Below, piece after piece: positions 60,892 through 64,000 of a stretch of 64,000 bases of DNA; the first letter of the stretch is position 1, and every line of letters begins with the position of its first letter. The stretch spans positions 226,345 to 290,344 of the forward strand of contig JAHDWN010000001.1 in the NCBI GenBank assembly GCA_023382675.1, written 5' to 3'. The stretch is from Anaerolineae bacterium. Its GTDB lineage: Bacteria > Chloroflexota > Anaerolineae > Aggregatilineales > Phototrophicaceae. The notes under the pieces are model-generated. The model saw nothing but the letters and a program-made list of their open reading frames with translations, searched no databases and was not told the origin of the DNA. Both the position numbers and the translations under genes were made by a program.

Positions 60892-61992
60892 TCAACCCAT
60901 CATCAACACCTGGTACACTTTCACTGTCGACGCTGCCACCTGCTTCTGCGTGAAATGAGCCAGTGCGCGGGCGCGTCCTTTCGCTGCCAATGACTGGCGC
61001 AGGTCGGCATTCTGCTGCAAACGTTCCAGCGCATCCGCCAGCGCCGCCACATCGCCTTCGGGCACGATCAGGCCGCCATCGCCAACGACGCCGGGGATCG
61101 CCGCGCTGTCCGAGCCGACGACCGCAACGCTGCTCATCATCGCTTCAACCAGCACCCGGCCAAACTGCTCTTTCCAGTTGCGGCGCGTCAGCGAGGGCAG
61201 CGCCAGCACGTCGATACGATGATACAGCGCCGGCATCTGCATTGACGCCACCTGCGGCATGAACGACAACCGCTGCTCGATGCCGAGCCGAGCCGCCCGC
61301 TCCATCAGCGCCGCCTGCATTGGCCCACCGCCAACCAGCAGCAGCCGCCAGTTGCCCGTCAGCCGCGCGGCAGCATCCAGCAGCAGATGAACGCCTTTCT
61401 CCTCGACCAACCGCCCGAAGTAGCCGATTGTGAAGGGTCGATCCCCAGCCTGATCCACTGGCGGATGAAACAATGCGGCGTCGGTGCCGAACTGCGGAAT
61501 GACGGTGATGCCGCGCCGGTAGCCCTTCTCGCGCCAGACCTCAGCGGCGCTCTCCGTACCGGCAATCACGTGATCGACTTTATGCAGCACCCACGCCTCG
61601 CCCCAGCCAAACGGCGGTGGGTAGCGGCGCAGGATGTTCTGCCAGCTAAAGAAGAGCGTCTTTGCCCGGCAGTGTTTTGCCTCGAACATAGCCTGCCAGG
61701 TCGCCAGATTGTAGGGTTCTTCGTCGATATGCACGATCTCCGGCTGAAACCGGCGCATGACATCGCCCAGGCCGCGGTAGAAATGCAGGTGGAAATCACC
61801 ATTGTTGACCAGCGGCAGCACCTTCAATTCATAGCCGTTTGTGTAGACGCGCTCCAGGGGCGAATCGCCGCGCTCATCGCGCCAGGAAGACGGCACTACC
61901 GCCAATAGTTCGACGTTCAGGCGGGCGATCTCCTCCAGCTTGCGCTGGTAAATACCCACGACCAGAGCCTTTGAGATCATCAGCACGCGCAT
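60892..61992 (-). CDS. GT4-family glycosyltransferase
   Basis: Cytosolic GT-B-fold glycosyltransferase of 366 residues. The N-terminal domain opens MRVLMISKALVVGIYQRKLE. The C-terminal domain has TIGYFGRLVEEKGVHLLLDA, RLLLVGGGPMQAALMERAA, and the donor-binding LPSLTRRNWKEQFGRVLVEA with the conserved Glu, then GVVGDGGLIVPEGDVAALAD. This family builds lipid-linked oligosaccharides, exopolysaccharide or capsule; donor and acceptor are unknown. It is the last member of a run of minus-strand glycosyltransferase genes. Confidence 0.92.
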   Translation of the reverse strand: MRVLMISKALVVGIYQRKLEEIARLNVELLAVVPSSWRDERGDSPLERVYTNGYELKVLPLVNNGDFHLHFYRGLGDVMRRFQPEIVHIDEEPYNLATWQAMFEAKHCRAKTLFFSWQNILRRYPPPFGWGEAWVLHKVDHVIAGTESAAEVWREKGYRRGITVIPQFGTDAALFHPPVDQAGDRPFTIGYFGRLVEEKGVHLLLDAAARLTGNWRLLLVGGGPMQAALMERAARLGIEQRLSFMPQVASMQMPALYHRIDVLALPSLTRRNWKEQFGRVLVEAMMSSVAVVGSDSAAIPGVVGDGGLIVPEGDVAALADALERLQQNADLRQSLAAKGRARALAHFTQKQVAASTVKVYQVLMMG

Positions 61993-62074
61993 TGGCGAAT
62001 GTCTTCCAGATTGAGCATTGCGGTCAGGCGATCCGCCGCTTGAGATAATAGACCGAACACAATTCCTTGATATG

Positions 62075-62668
62075 CTAGCGAACCTGCTCGTGCAGATCGA
62101 GCCAGACCTCTGGCTTGCGGTCGCGCACGGCGATCAGCTCCCAGCCATCAGCGCCCACTCGCATCAAGTGCGCGCGCACAGCGATCCCGAGCAGTTGATT
62201 CAACTCGCGCAGAATGACTGGCTGCAGCGCGCGAAAGGCCTCGCGCTGTTCACGAAAGAGCTTTTCGAAGTCCTGTGTGTCCGGGTCAAAACGCGAGCGA
62301 AAGGCGCTGGTATCGGTTTCGGTATACACGCCGAGATTGCGCCCGATACGAAAATCGATGGATGACAGTTCGAGCGCATTCGGATTCAGTTCGGCATAAT
62401 CGTGCGCGATCAACGCAAAGCGGTGAAAAACGGCGTCTGCCGGGCTATAGCTATCGGGAATGCCTTCGACAAAGCCGATCATGCGCCAACTCAATTCGCT
62501 GTACTCCCACTGGATGAACGGGCGTGCGTCGCCTGTCAGTTCATTCAGTTGATCCAGGAGCCGCAGCGCTGTCGGGTCGTCGCGAATTGTGCCGAGCAGA
62601 ATGCGCGCTGCCGTGTAGTGCTCTTCCAGCATGAGTTCCTGCGCTGCCTGTAACTTCGCCTGTGACAT
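62075..62668 (-). CDS. Unknown protein within the glycosyltransferase cluster
   Basis: Protein of 197 residues. The N-terminus (AKLQAAQELMLEEHYTAARI) is TPR-like and might be one repeat. The rest is a compact alpha/beta-like domain with conserved-looking phrases FIQWEYSELSWRMIGFVEGI and RRIGRNLGVYTETD (here FRIGRNLGVYTETD). No signal peptide or helix anchor is visible. GGGGAG 7 bases before the ATG at 62668 fixes the start. It lies 36 bases after the glycosyltransferase at 62705 and probably shares its transcript. Confidence 0.68.
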   Translation of the reverse strand: MSQAKLQAAQELMLEEHYTAARILLGTIRDDPTALRLLDQLNELTGDARPFIQWEYSELSWRMIGFVEGIPDSYSPADAVFHRFALIAHDYAELNPNALELSSIDFRIGRNLGVYTETDTSAFRSRFDPDTQDFEKLFREQREAFRALQPVILRELNQLLGIAVRAHLMRVGADGWELIAVRDRKPEVWLDLHEQVR

Positions 62669-62704
62669 CAACCATCTCCCCGGCACGAGCGCCGAGCATA
62701 GCGT

Positions 62705-63904
62705 TCATGCGCCAATTTCGCGAAACAGCGCTTCGTAGGCATCGGCCACGCGCGCCCAACTGTAATGCGTTTCGATCAGTGCGCGCCCGCGCATAGCCAG
62801 GGCCGCGCGCAGTGAATCATCCTGCAAAAGCTGCACCGCCCGATCCGCAAAGGCATCCGGCGCAGCCAGCGCAACTTCCTGCCCATCGCTTGCGGCGATG
62901 CCATCCACGCTCAATGGGGAGGCAAGCACAGGGCAGCCCATTGCCAGCGCCTCCAGAACCTTGTTCTTGATGCCTGCGCCGAAACGCAGCGGGCAGGCGA
63001 ACAACGTCGCACGCGCCAGATACGGACGGACATCATCTACGCGCCCCGTCACCAGGACGTGATCGGATGCAAGCGCCTGCATCTCCGGCGCTGGTGCATT
63101 GCCGACCAACCACAGTTTCGCGTCGGGTATCTTGAGCCGCACCAGGGGCAGCACGTCGCGCGCCAGCAGCAGCGCCGCATCGATATTGGGCGCATATTCA
63201 TAGTTGCCTGTGAAGAGGAGCGTTGCCGGTTCGCGTTCGATAGTTTCCGGCTGGAAATATGCCAGGTCGATGCCATTCGGGATGACATCGACACGCAATT
63301 GCGGGTTGATTGACAAAAGCTCGTCGCGATCCTGCGCCGAGACCACCACCACGCGTTGGTAGGGCGTAAACATGAAACGCTCGTAGGCGCGCGCCAGCCA
63401 GCGCTGCGCTCTCGTCTGAATGTGAGCAATGATCCCACCTTGACGAGCAGCGATCACACGCTTCAGGTAGAGACTGTAGCTTTCGTATGGTGTGATAATC
63501 GCAGGCAGGCTGCCCAGAACGTGCACGTATTCGTAGACCGAGATACCGCCGAAAACCAGCGCGGCGTCATAGGCGTTCGCCTCCAGGCTGTGCTCCACCG
63601 CGCGCCACAGGGCGGGCGACCAGGCGGCATCGGCGCGGCGCGGGAAGCGCGCCGACCGTCTCAGCAATCGCGTCAGATAATCTGACAAGCGGCGCGGGCG
63701 CTCGTGGATCAATTCGACGTGGCGAAACATGGGCGCGTAGGCTGCTTGAGCCTCAGGCGTAGAGTCTTCATCACGATCGTAAAACGCCAGCAGATCGATC
63801 TCGTGGCCTCGTGCGCTCAATTCGTCCGCCAGATGATAGACAATCAGCCGATCACCCAAATGCAGCGGATACGGCGGGCAGCGCGAGATCAACAGAATCT
63901 GCAT
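62705..63904 (-). CDS. GT4-family glycosyltransferase (TIGR03087-like)
   Basis: Glycosyltransferase of 399 residues. It begins MQILLISRCPPYPLHLGDRL, typical of the TIGR03087/exopolysaccharide sugar-transferase branch. The C-terminal domain has LLFTGNYEYAPNIDAALLLA, KLWLVGNAPAPEMQALASDH, and the donor site ATLFACPLRFGAGIKNKVLE with the catalytic Glu, followed by LEALAMGCPVLASPLSVDGI. TIGR03087 enzymes often sit in PEP-CTERM/EPS loci, but no exosortase gene is seen here. It starts 5 bases after the stop of the partial gene at the right edge. Confidence 0.93.
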   Translation of the reverse strand: MQILLISRCPPYPLHLGDRLIVYHLADELSARGHEIDLLAFYDRDEDSTPEAQAAYAPMFRHVELIHERPRRLSDYLTRLLRRSARFPRRADAAWSPALWRAVEHSLEANAYDAALVFGGISVYEYVHVLGSLPAIITPYESYSLYLKRVIAARQGGIIAHIQTRAQRWLARAYERFMFTPYQRVVVVSAQDRDELLSINPQLRVDVIPNGIDLAYFQPETIEREPATLLFTGNYEYAPNIDAALLLARDVLPLVRLKIPDAKLWLVGNAPAPEMQALASDHVLVTGRVDDVRPYLARATLFACPLRFGAGIKNKVLEALAMGCPVLASPLSVDGIAASDGQEVALAAPDAFADRAVQLLQDDSLRAALAMRGRALIETHYSWARVADAYEALFREIGA

Positions 63905-63909
63905 AGCGG

Positions 63910-64000
63910 TTAGCTTTGCCGCGTCTGCGCCGAACGCGCATTCATGACACGTTCGAGCGTTTGCGCAAACTTCTCGGCCATCGAGCGCGCTGAGAAGAGC
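63910..64000 (-). CDS. Partial glycosyltransferase, C-terminal end only
   Basis: On the minus strand the last 30 codons of a gene enter the window from the right and end at a TAA (63912 to 63910). They read LFSARSMAEKFAQTLERVMN and a short tail ending RQS. This resembles the final helix of GT4 enzymes (the 'FS...A....E..L' ending), and the downstream gene starts 5 bases later. The family call rests on these few residues and the context. Confidence 0.55.
   Translation of the reverse strand, partial: LFSARSMAEKFAQTLERVMNARSAQTRQS

Overview
The window reads as chromosomal DNA of a Chloroflexota bacterium, most likely class Anaerolineae or a close relative. This is inferred from gene content, not from a 16S or database match. 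Signs are a moderately high G+C by eye; many exported proteins with Thr/Pro-rich linkers and SH3b domains; several secreted beta-propellers; large GT39-like membrane proteins with a C-terminal beta domain; an actin-fold 'glutamate mutase L-like' protein beside a DUF6754-like membrane protein; and no outer-membrane assembly genes. There is no rRNA, CRISPR array, transposase or phage gene. One tRNA is present, tRNA-Ser(GGA).

Layout. 1-790: 3' part of mutY (MutY plus NUDIX). 1044-5504: four-gene operon of the GldA/GldF/GldG type ending in a DUF4340 protein and a clear terminator. 5851-9691: Fe(III) ABC importer (binding protein, fused two-domain permease, ATPase), followed by a convergent MOSC protein. 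10185-13779: a secreted propeller/SH3b protein and a convergent pair in which a glycosidase-like protein and its neighbour share a C-terminal domain. 13915-15530: LUD protein, unknown protein, single-domain response regulator. 15598-19569 (minus): htpG and a TPR protein. 19771-22353: ArsR regulator and a convergent response regulator/histidine kinase pair. 22424-35102 (minus): surface and envelope genes (propellers, GT39-like proteins, a glycosidase, a cell-wall amidase) with tRNA-Ser, a glutaredoxin and a TIGR01777 epimerase. 35223-38251: DUF883-like protein, EthD protein, xpt-guaA purine operon. 38257-40737: PspC and putative-sensor membrane proteins and an MFS exporter with a strong promoter and a long leader. 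40798-41745: a Thr/Ala-rich anchored protein ending in an LPDTG sorting-like signal.

41798-52305 (minus) is the most unusual block. Seven tightly coupled genes encode a small leader protein, a DUF6754-like protein, a six-helix protein, a 1701-residue acidic protein with an extracytoplasmic domain and SH3b, another multi-helix protein, an actin-fold ATPase-like protein and a barrel-sandwich/KOW-like protein. Start/stop overlaps and strong ribosome binding sites suggest one assembled membrane complex. I know of no described function for it.

52510-64000: aldehyde dehydrogenase, small secreted protein, GT39-like protein, PA14/SH3b surface protein, proline dehydrogenase, acetoacetate-decarboxylase-like protein, YkvA protein, alpha/beta hydrolase, and a minus-strand glycosyltransferase cluster running off the right edge. 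Starts were often moved inward from the longest open frame where a Shine-Dalgarno sequence or family N-terminus supported it; these choices are stated per gene.
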